Origin: Ottelia alismoides
Lineage: Eukaryota > Streptophyta > Magnoliopsida > Alismatales > Hydrocharitaceae
Length of the DNA stretch: 64,000 nucleotides
Assembly: GCA_037367405.1 (NCBI GenBank)
Contig: JAZKJV010005543.1
Span: 186,001-250,000 of the forward strand
Direction: 5' to 3'
Numbering within the stretch: position 1 is the first letter of the stretch; every line of letters begins with the position of its first letter. This document shows, piece after piece, positions 43,680-56,200 of the stretch. Position numbers and translations under genes: made by a program. The notes under the pieces were generated by a model. It worked only from the letters and a program-made list of their open reading frames with translations, had not been told where the DNA came from and did no database searches.

Positions 43680-44324
43680 ATGGAGAATCAAGTATACGAA
43701 TCATATGACCAGGAGACTTATGCATGGTCGTACCCTAGGTCAACCTACTCTGACTATCTTGATCACATCAACTCGACACAGAAATGTTCTAATATCAAAT
43801 CAATTGAGAACGAACATGCAGAGACTCTCCCCAGTTTTTCAATTCCTGTGGATCTTAAAATAGAAGAATGTTTCATATATGATCCTGAGACGTATGCATG
43901 GTCACACCTTGGATCAACCTACTCTGAATACCTTGACCAAATCATCCCAAATCAAGAGTGCACCAGCATTAAGAAGACTAAGAACAAATACGCAGGACGA
44001 ACACTGACCAAGGAGAAGAATTCCAATGGTTATTCATCTGGAGACTCAAGTGGACTGACACCTTCACGAAACAAAAAGACTACTCCTTCATTGAAAAAGA
44101 AAGTCACCTTTGACCTTTCGGAAGAGGAATCATCTGATGATCCCTCACCAGGTTCGAAAAAGGTAATCTACATCAGTGAAGTCTGTTCGGTTGCCCTAAA
44201 ATCATATCTTCGCAAGGATCCAAACTTCGACTCCCGTTGGACAACTCCCGTTCCTCACTATTATTCATCAAAAGCTGATGTTCCTGCTCTCATCAAATAC
44301 ATTGGAATATTTCTTATGAGCTGA
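43680..44324 (+). CDS. 214-codon frame of unknown function with an internal duplication
   Basis: It lies in the same frame as the protease region; the codons between 43512 and 43679 are open. It carries a duplicated module, YDQETYAWSYPRSTYSDYLD near residue 10 and YDPETYAWSHLGSTYSEYLD near residue 67, spaced about 57 residues apart. An Lys/Ser-rich linker and an acidic KKVTFDLSEEESSDDPSPG segment follow. A related acidic phrase continues in another frame at 44435-44797 (YFSEDNSDDGYFSSDS), indicating a frameshift. I recognise no family; RT would be expected here in an autonomous element and is absent. Confidence 0.4.
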   Translation: MENQVYESYDQETYAWSYPRSTYSDYLDHINSTQKCSNIKSIENEHAETLPSFSIPVDLKIEECFIYDPETYAWSHLGSTYSEYLDQIIPNQECTSIKKTKNKYAGRTLTKEKNSNGYSSGDSSGLTPSRNKKTTPSLKKKVTFDLSEEESSDDPSPGSKKVIYISEVCSVALKSYLRKDPNFDSRWTTPVPHYYSSKADVPALIKYIGIFLMS

Positions 44325-44689
44325 CTGAGACTGGTACTTCAGAGTATTCATCCAAGGACGAACTGCTTGATCCCAAGAAGGAACGAATTCTGAGAAAACA
44401 ACTGAAGAAACAAAAACACAACAATATCCGGAGTGTGTCCACTTTCAAATACTATTTCTCTGAGGATAACTCTGATGATGGCTACTTTTCATCTGATTCA
44501 AACACTTCATCTACTATCCATCATGATATTTCTGAGGATAACACTGATAATAGTTGGGGTCATATGCTTCATCTCCTTCTCATCATTACGATCTCCCACC
44601 GCATGATCACAAGAAGATCAGTCGAAAACCGCCTTAATCATCGGCTACCCACCCTCCCTCCCGACCACATCGGTCTCCTTGTACATCTT

Positions 44690-44935
44690 CTTCCTCTACT
44701 TAGGCCAAGCCTAAGTATGGAGGGGATCGATGCCATCTGTACATACCATTCTCCACATCTCACGATCATTCCATTTCCACCCTTCTTCTATACTTAGGCT
44801 GACCAGAGCCTAAGTATAGGGGGAACCAATGTCCATCCATATATACTCTCCTCATTCACATATCCCGACCACCTCACTTTCGCTCTTCTTCTATACTTAG
44901 ACTGTTCACAGCCTAAGTATAGGGGGGCGGACCGA
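44690..44935 (+). repeat. Three ~100-bp repeats, each with a hairpin and a PPT-like run
   Basis: Each unit has a TACTTAGGC / GCCTAAGTA inverted pair followed by a G run (GCCTAAGTATGGAGGGG at 44709, GCCTAAGTATAGGGGG at 44808, GCCTAAGTATAGGGGGG at 44911). The motif TAAGTATAGGGGG is also the element's polypurine tract at 46828. A weaker copy, GCTAAGTATAAGGGG, lies at 45506. Confidence 0.7.
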
Positions 44936-44946
44936 TGTATCTCAAT

Positions 44947-45411
44947 CAGTGTTGCAATAGTCGGCCGACTATACCGAATAGCCGGTCCGACTATGAGGTG
45001 CGGTGGGGTACCCGACTGAACAGACCTCCAGTCGGGCAATAGTCGGCCCGACCGAATAGTCGGCCGGCTATTCGGCCGACTGTCCTGACTATGAGGCCGA
45101 CTGGAGTTTGACTCTTCATATATTTATTTTTTTATTTTCAATTTTCAATATTTATGGGTTACATTTTACCACGGTATTGCCAAAAATGTCAAATTCTATA
45201 TGTCTATTATATTGATTGGTACTTTTATCTTGGATTCATGTTAAATAATGACCATATATGTATAAAAATATAAGAATATATGTATTAAAAAATAATTTTT
45301 ATATTAAAAAAATACAAAACCGAATAATTCTGAATAGTCTCCCGAATACCGATTATTCTCTATTCAGTGACCCCTCCGACTGAATACCGAATACCGTCTT
45401 CTGCAACACTG
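44947..45411. mobile_element. 465-bp hAT MITE
   Basis: It has a perfect 8-bp TSD ATCTCAAT (44939-44946 and 45412-45419). Terminal inverted repeats begin CAGTGTTGCA at both ends. Subterminal regions carry many GTCGG/CCGACTA and GAATACCGA motifs in both orientations. It is non-coding and inserted in the 3' part of the Tat/Athila-like element. Confidence 0.92.
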
Positions 45412-45419
45412 ATCTCAAT

Positions 45420-46827
45420 CTTGTTCTTTTTCTTTTTCACTCTCTTACGCTTAGCCTGAGCTATGTCTTCTTTACACTTCTTGTGCTCTGAGGATACAAC
45501 ACTTGCTAAGTATAAGGGGTCTGTATATATACTATGTATATATTTTACCTATATCTCGTACTTTTGCGTAAGTCTATATGTATTTACAGGGTGGGTAATT
45601 TGAAAAAAAACATAATAAAAAAAGAGTTTTGCTACTAACACTGATTGTGTCCAAAATTTTTGAAAAAAATTGGCTTCTTCTTCATTTTGTCATTAAATAA
45701 AAATAAAACAAAAATCCCTTGTATTAAAAAAATCACAAAAAGAAAAATGTGTCTGCATTTTACACACATGCACTTCATCCAACATCACATTTGTATCTGT
45801 GAAAAGTCTTTGGGTTCCGAACCGAGTTATGAGCAGAAACCGAGAGTGGTCAAGACTTGACCTTAATCCACCTAATTTTCAGAGGAACTTCACCGAGAAA
45901 TAGGATTTTAGAAGCTTCAGGTCTTTGACTTAATTCTTTGAGTTCCACATGACAATGTGCAGCATTTGACTTTTAGTATCTAACCTGGTCTCTTCATTAT
46001 GGGTACAACTCTGGAATAGGGAATTAATTTGTACTCTTGCACTATGAACTTAGCTCAACTCAGACGGGATGTTGGAAGACTGTGTGAGTTTCTTTTCTGG
46101 TAGCGTGGAAATCTAAAGACCGGAGTACAGGTTGAAATAAAGCTTCGTAAAAGGGATGGACGGCTGGGCATAATTTTTTCTAAGACCTCAAAAAATGTAC
46201 GGAAACAAAAAGGTTCTATATCCGTAGGAGTACAATAAGATCCAAGCAGAACCACTAAAAATCCAAATACAAAGAAGCCACTAACAAATAAATATCTGAA
46301 CAAAAAGGTCCAAGCTTCAAGAAAACATGAAGATCTTGGTGGAGACTCAGCTACACTGGACAACTTCACAAGGAGAGGTGACTACACTGGCCACCCTCCA
46401 GTTCTTTTCTCCTTCTTCTAACTTCTCCCCCGATTCGATTATGAACACAGCGCGACAGACCTTAGAAGGAAATTCCTGACTCCCCAAGGACGAGTTACTG
46501 GAGAGGAGGTTTGCATGGTAGTCCGGCATTCTGGATGGGAAGAGCTAAAACCTTTCACACACATGAGTCAATTGTTCAATGTTCGTAGGGTATGCTTTGG
46601 GAAGAGGATTGATCTAAGATGACTTCTGAGCCGAAACTGAGATAATGATGTGTAGAACTTAAAGGTTGTTGATTTTAAAATTCTAAGTCTCACCGAAGTT
46701 CCGCCAAACTAATAATCCAAAGGTCAAGCTTAGTTTCATTTTCACCTCCAGCTCATGATCTTGGTATGGAATCCAATCTCATTTCACCTCATGCCATTTC
46801 TTTTTGATGCTCAAGGACAAGCATGGT
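45420..46827 (+). other. 3' untranslated interior of the Tat/Athila-like element
   Basis: No domain was recognised. Short frames on both strands (for example 45645-45860 and 46055-46369) lack family features. The region leads into the polypurine tract. Confidence 0.45.
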
Positions 46828-46842
46828 TTAAGTATAGGGGGA
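46828..46842 (+). other. Polypurine tract of the Tat/Athila-like element
   Basis: TAAGTATAGGGGGA immediately precedes the 3' LTR start at 46843. Confidence 0.75.
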
Positions 46843-49800
46843 TGATGAATCTCAGATTCATCACTCTAAATCTAATTAATTAAGCTCAAATCCCTCAAAA
46901 TCATCAGCATTTCTTCACTTATTCTACATAATTAGCATTCATGCATGTTTTAATAAGAATTGCATTTTATCACTTATTTTTGCACAAAATAAGAAGCCAA
47001 AAATCCCAACCAAAATTGACCTGTAAATAGCCTAACTTCCCCCATTTTTTAACTAATTCATGCTAACTCCGAATGACCCAAAACCACCTCCAATGTGTAC
47101 ATATCACTAACAAGAATAAATGAAAAAATAAAAAAAATCTCTAACCCAAATAAGTGGACCAAAAACCCAAACCCTAGTTCTAGGATTCCCTGACTAAAAC
47201 CCTCATATCTTCCCCATCCAGTGTCCATTTTAATCCTACTTTTGAACTAATGTACATTCAATTACCTTCAAAACAAGATCAAGTTCAAGTGATTCGTAGC
47301 CCATATGTGAAAGTTGGGTTTTGAGCCTCTTTTGTACATTTTGTATTTAGTGATTTTTGACCTAATATTTTATGTACATAATTATCCTATTTTATTTTAT
47401 TTCTTTTTCATTTATATTCTTTGATAAGAGTTTTATTAAAATGCACAAATATCCAAATCCAAACTGAGCTTGAAATCAAAGAAACAAATTGAGTCCACGT
47501 CTTCACTAACCGTCTGTACAAAAATCATCTTTTTCGTGTTTTAATTTATTTCTTCTGTTTCTTAATTAATAAAAATCCAAAAAAATAGTTTAATGTGTAA
47601 ATATTTATCTTTGATTTTACCGTATTTTTTCCGAATTTTATCTATTTTAAAATGACAAAAAATATAAAACTTAAAATCAAAGTATTCTATGTACATGGGA
47701 TACCTCAAAAATATCACTTTGTGCAATTGATCAATTTTAGTTTTGGTGCCATCATGAAAGTTGTAGATCTCATCGAGACGAGCAATTTTCATGAAGAAAC
47801 TTTATCGATCCGAGGCCGTTTGCTATTTATTTTAGATTTTACAAAGTTTTTTTTTCTGAATTTTGTGGTGCTGACACATGGCAGCTCCCTGGAGATGCCA
47901 CGTGTCAGCCATTTTTTTGAGGTTTTATTATATCCTTTTTTATCAAAGTAAAATAAAATCCACTCTCGTGCGTAGCACGTGCCTTACAGGCACGTGCCAC
48001 GCACGTGCCTGCCCCTTTAACCCTTAGTCGCCACGCATCAACCTCCTGGTCGTCCGATCTCGGCCGATCGGACGACCCGACCCCTTACTCAACCTCCCAA
48101 CGCCTTTCCCATTCTGACGCCGCCAACCCAAAATCTCCGCCAGCGATCGCCGCCCTCTGCCCGATCTCCAAATATTGTCAACTCCAATCACTTCCATCTC
48201 CGCCCGACATCGAACCTCGTCCCAGATCATTCCTGTGATTTCGCCATCCCCGATCCTCTTCATGATCTGACCGACCCATCATCATCCCCTATATAAAGCA
48301 CCGCCGCACCTCCGTTCAAGCCATACGCCATTCTACTCTTCCATTCAGTCGTCGGGGTGACAGACCGGTGAGCATCTCTAGTCGGAGAGATTCGAGGATC
48401 ATCGTCCTCATTGCAACGCCGCTCCTGGCCTTGTTGTCGTGCTCCGGCCTTGTCTCCATTGAGCCACGACGACAATGCCTTCATCTCCGTCAACCACAAT
48501 GCCGCCACATCGTTCATCATCGCCCCCTACGACTTCACCGACGACTTCAACCTCCAACGCCATACATCGCCAACAACAGTCGACTTCGACACCTTCTTCA
48601 TCAACTCCAGGCGCTCTCAAACAACCGTCGTGCTACTAGAGACCCCGTCGATCACCACGTCGCACCTCACCGCCCAGCAGCAGTTCGGCCCCCCTCTGTC
48701 TCCGCCCCTCCGCAACCACTGGCGCAGAAGCTCTTCCCTCCTCCTCCCTCCAAGCCTTATTCGGAAGCGAAGGGCTCTACCATCAGAAGTCGAAGCCCAA
48801 CCCTCCGTCTCCGCCCCTCCCGCCACCGACTCCACCGATCGCCGCCGGGCTCCGGACCCGAGGCCCCCGCCACGTGCCACGTACGTGGGACGGGGGGGAG
48901 TCTCCCAGCATCATAGGGGTTACGTGCTATGCACGCGACCCGCTGGGTAATTTGCGAAGCAGCCCTCCAGAGTCCTCCTATTTGCAACCTCGTCCAGCCC
49001 CCCAAGGAGTACGTGCGACGCACGTGCAACCTTGGAAATTTTGCAACGAAACCCCCTACTTATTGGTAATTACAAAATCATCATTGCTTTACATTATTTA
49101 TAATTATTTAATTATTGCAGAATTACCCCTGTCTTTCCCCTTTGTTTTGGACTACTACATTGCTTTATTTTATTCATCCAAAAATTACATTTTGTTCGTT
49201 AATTAATTCTCTACATTGTGGCAATTGCTTGGTATTTTTGTGATCATTGGTTAATTAATAATTAATTTATTTATGGAAAATTGCATATTTTACCCATCTT
49301 GTGCTCTGAAATTTGTAATTAATTAAGCGTTGCTCTAAAAATCCCCGAAAAGTCACATATTGTAGAATTAATTGTGATTAGCATTGTACCCAAAAAGAAT
49401 TACATTTGCATGCATAATTTGCCTTGTAAAAATCATTTTGCATATCTCAGTATTTGATTTTTAATAGGTATTAAATCTCATATTTTTGAGATTTAGGATT
49501 TTTTTGGGATACATAACTTAGTAATAGAACTTAGATAATTTTATTCCTTGAAAATAATTAGGTTTAATATTTATTTTAATTAAAAAATGAAATTCACATC
49601 CTTTACATTTAAAAATTCATAAAAAAATCATCTTGCATTCAAAAAATTCCAAAAAAAATACAATACATTTATTTCATCATAATTATCATCTTGGCCAAGT
49701 TTCGTATTTTTCGGACATAGTTTGCTTGACGTTTATATTTTAGTCCCTAAAATAGGCCAAAAATTGCATTTTGCATCCTTAATTGCATAAAAATTACAAA

Positions 49801-50048
49801 AAAAGACCGCCTCGAAAACCACGCATGAACTTTGATAGACATAATTATAGGTTGTTCCTTTGCTTGGTTGTGTTTGACCTTGGGACTTGCCCAAGTAAAA
49901 TAAACATAAAATCACACGATTAAAAATTGACTAAATAATTGTGGTTATTTTCTTGACCGATTCCGATTACCACCTACAACGAAATGACATAATTTTTAAC
50001 GAATGATAATTCACGACATTTTTAACTAGCGCAACATCGGACTCGTCA
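46843..50048 (+). repeat. 3' LTR of the Tat/Athila-like element
   Basis: This 3206-bp LTR pairs with 37039-40248. It retains the terminal palindrome, the TATA box (48290-48297) and several CACGTG motifs. Confidence 0.93.
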
Positions 50049-50053
50049 CTTAG

Positions 50054-52032
50054 CAGCGTACAAAATTTTTTATTATAAAAATTTAAAGGCATATATATAA
50101 TCTGAAGATTAATTTCGAAATATGATGGGTGGAAATAGAACCTTAAGATACCAGAGAAATTTTGAAGAATTAAGAAAATTATATAACATAAAAGAAGAAA
50201 TAATGAAACACTTAAAAGAAGTGGTTGGAACAAATCTATTAATGTAATGCTTATATGGCATAATTAACACTAGATTTGATAGATGGAAAAAATACAACAA
50301 AGAGGTCGGACACAAAAGTGTAGATGGAAATTCAGGCTAGATAATCATGATTGTATATTTACTCCTTAATTATGTCGTAGTTGTTCTTCATCAGATGTTT
50401 CATTCGTGGAAGTAAAAGTTATGTTTTAAAAAGAAAGGAAGATAAGAAAAGAAGATAAGTTGTGCTTTAATAAGAAAAAATGAGCATTAATAGAAGTGAA
50501 AGAAAATCAGAGCAAAATTTGAGAAAGTATAAGAATAAAAGTTCAAAATTTTGAATGTATACACTACTGTAAGGAATTAATTGATTTGTAAATTTTGATA
50601 GGAATAACTAACGAATTAATAGGAATACATTACATGAATACGTGATTTTATATCATAAATGAAACAAATGAAATTTTAAAATTTCCCCTCAGAAGTAAAT
50701 ACGTGAAATTGATTTAATTTAGAAGTATAATATTATTACCATTATATTGTCGGAGAAATAATCAAAATATTATAAGTTCATCATACATCAAAATAATTAT
50801 ATATAGAATAATTGACATTTTTATTATTAGCATATAAACATGTGATTCACTATAGTATACATTTTATCCCATTTTTATCATATTTATTCAATATTCACAT
50901 AGACATATTCATAATCTATAATTTTTTGGTTATTTTGCAAAATAATAAGCTCTAGACGACGACGAAGGATGAAGCTCGGTGGACCAAGATCTTGCAGATC
51001 CTGGGTGGAATCGATGAGTGTTTGATAGAGAGGCGAATGAGGATGGAAATGGATGTGAAGGCAGGTTGGATTACAATCGGAACACGGGTAAATAGAGTTG
51101 GAGCTTAAGGCTCCAACAAACTTATATGCTAAAAATAAACTATGTTACTCCCTAATTACAACAATAAAAAACTAAACTATAATGCATAATTGAAATGCTA
51201 AAAGAAAACCTAACTAGTAACTCATACATGGGGTTCCAAGAAGCAGGAGAAGGGATCATCGGAGGAGCTTCAGTAAGGCCTTGGACAACTGATCTCTGCC
51301 TCTTATCCTCGTCGACAAGGCTAGGAGGTTCGTGCTGTCACCATGAACTTCAACATGACGGCTTGCTATTGGGGTTTCAAGAAGAAATCGGGATAAAAAA
51401 TCAAACAGTTGTCGGTTGGGCTTATTTATAGAATAGTGTGAAGGGCAAAAAGGTGGAGGTTATGTGAGATGGAGGGAGTGGGTAAGGGATAGACATAGGG
51501 CGTGGACGAGGGATGATGGAGGTGTAGAAGGGTGAAAGTCTTGATGAGCATAGAGGAAGGGAGGAAGGCCAAGAAATGGGAGAAAGTCAGTCTCGTGACT
51601 TTTACACAGAAGGTGGCAGAGGAAAGGAATGTTGACCGGAGGTCAATAGTTGGGACACTATGGTTGGTCCACGTGGACTGGCCAGAAAAAGGATGGTTTG
51701 GATTAAAATTAAGAAATGATTTTAATAATTTGTAGTCAAAACATATTTTTTTTATTATTTTATGTAGTATTTGATGGATATTTCTATTTATTTTTACAAG
51801 CTTGTTCATTAGGTGTTAATTTTTACATTACATACATATGTATATTTATATGTATTTGAGGTATTTTATTTTTATTTTATATTTTTATATTTTATTATTG
51901 CATTAATATATTTATAGTATACTTAATACATATTTACACAATTTTATTTTTTTTGATTTTATCATGTTTACTTAAATAAATAAGTGTATAATCTTTATAG
52001 GTATAATATACTTATATATTTTAATACTTTTT
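50054..52032. other. AT-rich intergenic DNA, nothing recognised
   Basis: Long A/T-rich stretches surround a mixed-composition section at 50950-51720. ORFs at 51195-51431 and 51426-51809 show no known features. Confidence 0.45.
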
Positions 52033-52041
52033 TATTTTAGG

Positions 52042-52452
52042 GATTTTTTCGGCAGACCCTATAATCTTTGTCAATTGTGCGCCTAAATGCAAAAAGACAG
52101 TGCAACCTCTACGATTGAATCATCGTAATTCCTCCCTCACCCCTGTAAACTTGCTCCATCTTACCCCACAAACCCTACCGTTGAATTGGCACATCTAGAG
52201 TTAACTTCCTTGGGTTAAAATTGAGTTAATCTAATCAATCCACGATTGGACGACTAAAATTAACCAAGAAGAAAAAATAATCCACCCTCCTTTGACCTCC
52301 CCTGTGGACAGCTTCCCCCCCCCCCACGGCGCTGGACCTGAACTGGTGGAAGTAGGTGGGCGGCCGCTCGACCTGGACTGGAGGAGGTGGGGAGGCAGTG
52401 CTAGTCCTGGGGGGATTCCAGTGGTGGTTCGAGGGGAGGGGCTTCAACTGAA

Positions 52453-52486
<34 letters not shown>

Positions 52487-53269
52487 GGGTGGCGGCTGGG
52501 GTCACAGGGGAGGAGGGGTTTCAACCAGTGGGAAGCGGGAGGGGGCTGTAACGAGCGGGGGGGGGGGGGGGGGGCTTCGTAGTGGTGGTGGCAGGCTGGG
52601 GGTCGCAGGGGAGGAGGGGCTTCAATCGGTGGGAAGCGGGAGGGGGCTTTAACGAGCAGGAGGGGGGGGGGGGGGGCTTCGCAGTGGTGGCGGCGGGCTG
52701 GGGGTCTGGTCGCAGGGGAGGAGGGGCTTCAACCGGTGGGTGGGGGGATTCGCAGGGGCGGCAGGCTGGGGGTCGCAGGGGAGGAGGGGCTCCAACCGAC
52801 GGGTGGGGGCTTCGCATGGGTAGCTGCGGGCTGGGGGTCGCAGGGGAGGAGGGGCTTCAACCGGCGGGCGGGGGGGGGGGGGGGGGGGGGGCTTCACAGG
52901 GGTGGCGGAGGGGGTCGCAGGGGAGGAGGGGCTCCAACCGGCAGGCGGAGGCTTCACATGGGTGGCTGTAGGCTGGGGGTCGTAGGGGAGGAGGGGATTC
53001 AACCGGCGGGCGTGGGGGGGGGCTTTCAACTGGCAGGGGAGGCTTCGCAGGGGAGGAAGTGGCACCTATAATAAATTTGATGACTAAAATGGGTACGTAA
53101 AAGAAGATAACAGAATTCGATTAGTTTTAACGGTTAATGGATGATGGTTAATCACATGGTCTGTAGGGTAAAGGTTAACAAGTTTACGGGGGTGAGGGAG
53201 GAATTATGATGTTTTAAAGGTCGTAGAGGTAATTGACAAAGATTATAGGGTCTGTTGAGTAAAAATCCC
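52042..53269. mobile_element. MULE filled with a G-rich minisatellite
   Basis: The element is 1228 bp with a perfect 9-bp TSD TTTATTTTA (52033-52041 and 53270-53278). Terminal repeats start GGGATTTTT at both ends and share CCCTATAATCTTTGTCAATT, TAATTCCTCCCTCACCCC and GTAAACTTG; the arms are about 180-220 bp. The interior (52310-53060) is almost pure G-rich minisatellite. It has no transposase. It belongs to the same terminal-repeat family as the orphan arm at 35234. Confidence 0.9.
52440..53065 (+). repeat. G-rich minisatellite with long poly-G tracts
   Basis: A core GGGTCGCAGGGGAGGAGGGG followed by CTTCAACCGG occurs seven times (starting near 52499, 52600, 52708, 52770, 52836, 52913 and 52979). 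Spacing is 62-108 bp, varying mainly in the length of intervening G runs. Uninterrupted G tracts reach 30 (52454-52483), 18 (52557-52574) and 22 (52870-52891). The Gly-rich and Pro-rich ORFs here are compositional. Confidence 0.85.
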
Positions 53270-53278
53270 TTTATTTTA

Positions 53279-56200
53279 TTGTATTTAATTGTTTAATTTT
53301 ATGTTTATGTTTGTTATATTTTATATAATATCAACAAGTATATAGAAAATTAAAAAGGATAACAATGTAAAGAAGGAATATATTGAATAAAATATACATG
53401 TATATAGTACAATAAAGACCCAAAAGTCAAATTTTGTATATGAGCTCAATTTTTCATGAAATAGATAATTTAACTTTATGAACAATAAAATGAGTCTGGT
53501 CAGTTTTGAGTTTGTATGGAGGTGATACAAGTATGTGAGTTTTCTTTGTAGCCTTTTATTTTGAGTGTGCTAAGCGCACTATTCATTATTTTTTGTGTGA
53601 AATAAATTTTGTATTTTTCTTTCTATTTTGTGTACAATGTTCATGTTAAGGGTTTTATTATTTGAGTTGTAAAAATTGGAAAATAATATAGGCCCCAAAA
53701 GTCTATTTATAAGTAAATAATTAGGGTTTTCAGTGTATTTATGTACAATTAGTCTGCCCTATCTCCCCTATTTTATTCCTTATCGACCACATCAATATTG
53801 ACCTAGTCTCGGTGTCTAGGGTCATTCAATGCCTTTGACACATCATTTCTTTTTCTTTTCTGTCCTTTATTCTTTTATTTTAGAATTTGATATCAAAATT
53901 ACACAATGTTTCTGAGTCAACTATTAAGTGTTATTTTGCACAAATTAATTCTATTTACATGCATTTAGCTAGGGGTTTAAGGTCAAAATGAAAGAATAAA
54001 GGTGATGAAATGGAGATTCATCAATAGCATTGGAGGATTAATTGAGGTGACATGCAACAACATAAGCTCACCATATCAACGCAGTCTCCAATCCCTAAGT
54101 GTCCACATCTTCGAAGTTCATGAGAGGTAAGGTAAATCACCTGAACTAATCCCCTCCATGGAATAGAAGGAGATGGCTCAATGAGAAGAAATGGAAATAT
54201 TTCTAGAATAATAAGTTTTTCTAACTTACCATGTTTGTTTTCCCGTCTCTTCCTCGTTACTTAGCACTCTCTAATCTTTATCATAAGAATCTGGAAACCC
54301 AACATGTATCGGTGGGCCATCTCAAGGACCTTAGTCAACCAGTTAGCTAATAGTGGTATCTTATATCATTTGGTAGTTTGTTGTCTTTTGAGTTCTTTTC
54401 CTTCAGCTCGGTGAACATGTAAAAGAATATGATTGGACGGGTTTCTATGCTTATTTTGTGAATGGAAAAGATGTGAGATGCTCTTTATGTAGCATTTTTA
54501 TTGTGGTTTATTTCTGAATGTTAGATGTTATTATTGGGTAAAGCTATCGTTGATTAAACAGATCTGATAAATGGGAGGATTTGATGAAGATGCAGCTCGA
54601 GGATGATCAAGGACGTACAATCAAGAAGATCGATGACACATGTACTCCTCCTTGGAGATGTGCTCTGCCTTGTGCGATGATGCACAGGTGGGGCTATGGT
54701 GGGCTTGCAGCTGCTTCCCTGTGCTTTTTGGACTTCAAAGGAGATCAGGACACCTTTACGAGGGCTTGGCATAGGTAATGGAAGATCGGAAGAGATGCAT
54801 GTATGGCTTGAGATGGTGGTCGATGAAACCTTGCTAGAGCAAAATTCGAGACCAGAGAGGACCTCCAAACTTTGATTAATGAGCACTTGTCATGATAGAA
54901 GTTATAGCTAAAGCAAGGCGATAAGAGGGGGGTGAAATGGAAGGTCTAAGATGGTGATCAGAATGAAGACCCGATGGTCCTCCTCTTGTGCAAGGAAGAG
55001 GTAGAGCGAGGCGGTCAGAGATGTGGAGAAGGGAAGATGGAGCCCTGAAGGCCTAACGAAGGTCAGGAATGCTCGACAAAGGTGATGGGCTATTCCGATC
55101 GATAAGACAGTGAGTGAGTCTGCATGAATAAATCAAAGAAAAACACAAGGGACAAAATAGAGAAATACCGGGAGGTTGGAGAAGGAAATAGGGGATAAAC
55201 AGAGACCTAGGAGTGAAGCTTTGGAGCTTCGGGTCATTGCTCGACACTTCAACAAGGAGTAGATCTTGAGCAACATCTGGAATGTGGGCTGCAACACAGC
55301 TGAGGCAGGCGTAGATCTCACAGAGAAGACCTAGGTCTTTGCTCAACTTCTTTCTCTCACACTATCACTAGAAGGATGAAGAAGCACATAGGGTTCTCGT
55401 GTAAAGGCAGATAGGGGAGAATGGATGTGGAGACAAGGGTTTTGTTAGGCAACAGGTGGTTGAACTGTGTGGTTTCAACCGTTGAGAAGTTGACACACGT
55501 GAATAGAAGGTTAAATGTAAGGGATTGGCATGAATGAGGGATGAGAAAGCTTCTATTTGGTACCATAATCGGGCCATGACAACATGTGGAGAGGTGGGAG
55601 TAATACGGTGAAATCACACCGATGAAGAGTCACGTCTATTTGGAGGCAACCAACTTGAGGTTGATGCCATACAACGATTGTTGGCAACGACCCTGATCAA
55701 GGCGCGTCGGGATAGCTAGGAACCGCTTGATCATTTGATCAAGTAGTCTAGATGGAAGCGGGTAGGATCGCACATGGACCGTCTGATGAGGAGATCATAC
55801 GGTTGATAAAGGAGGTGGGGGTTGATGAAGGGCCGAGTACGTGGCTAAAAGAGAAAAAGCCACGTGGCTCAATGAGAGAAAAGATAAATGAAAAAATCTT
55901 GTAAAATACAATAAAATAATAGATAAAGTAAATAAAAGATGTTCTACATGAAAGTTGTGTATTTTTTTCAAGATCTACAACATCTATGTAGGCTCAGAAT
56001 CAAAATATGTCACACATACATACTCTTATTTTTTATAAGTATTTTTATGTATATTAAAATAATTCTTTTATTTTTTTGGTTATTTTGTTATATTTTTGAG
56101 TAATAAATGTTATATAGTATTTTATATACAATGTTAAACTAATCTTTATTGGGTGTTGAATAATATGAGAAAGACATAAAACAAGTAGTACCATAGACAC

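Larger units (their letters stand above)
37039..50048 (+). mobile_element. Tat/Athila-like LTR element lacking visible RT and integrase
   Basis: The element is 13,010 bp with a perfect 5-bp TSD CTTAG (37034-37038 and 50049-50053). LTRs are about 3.2 kb, and both begin with the palindrome TGATGAATCT-C-AGATTCATCA. The primer site after the 5' LTR reads TGGTGTCGTTGCCAGGG, close to the tRNA-Asp-type site TGGCGCCGTTGCCGGGG of Athila/Tat elements. A polypurine tract TAAGTATAGGGGGAT precedes the 3' LTR. The 6.6-kb interior has an aspartic-protease-like frame but no RT, RNase H or integrase that I can find, so it is non-autonomous (LARD-like). In the first ~190 LTR bases I count eight differences, about 96% identity. 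A hAT element is nested at 44947-45411. Confidence 0.9.

Noticed and set aside
52292..53071. Gly-rich ORFs and their Pro-rich antisense
   Set aside because: They are produced by the G-rich minisatellite.
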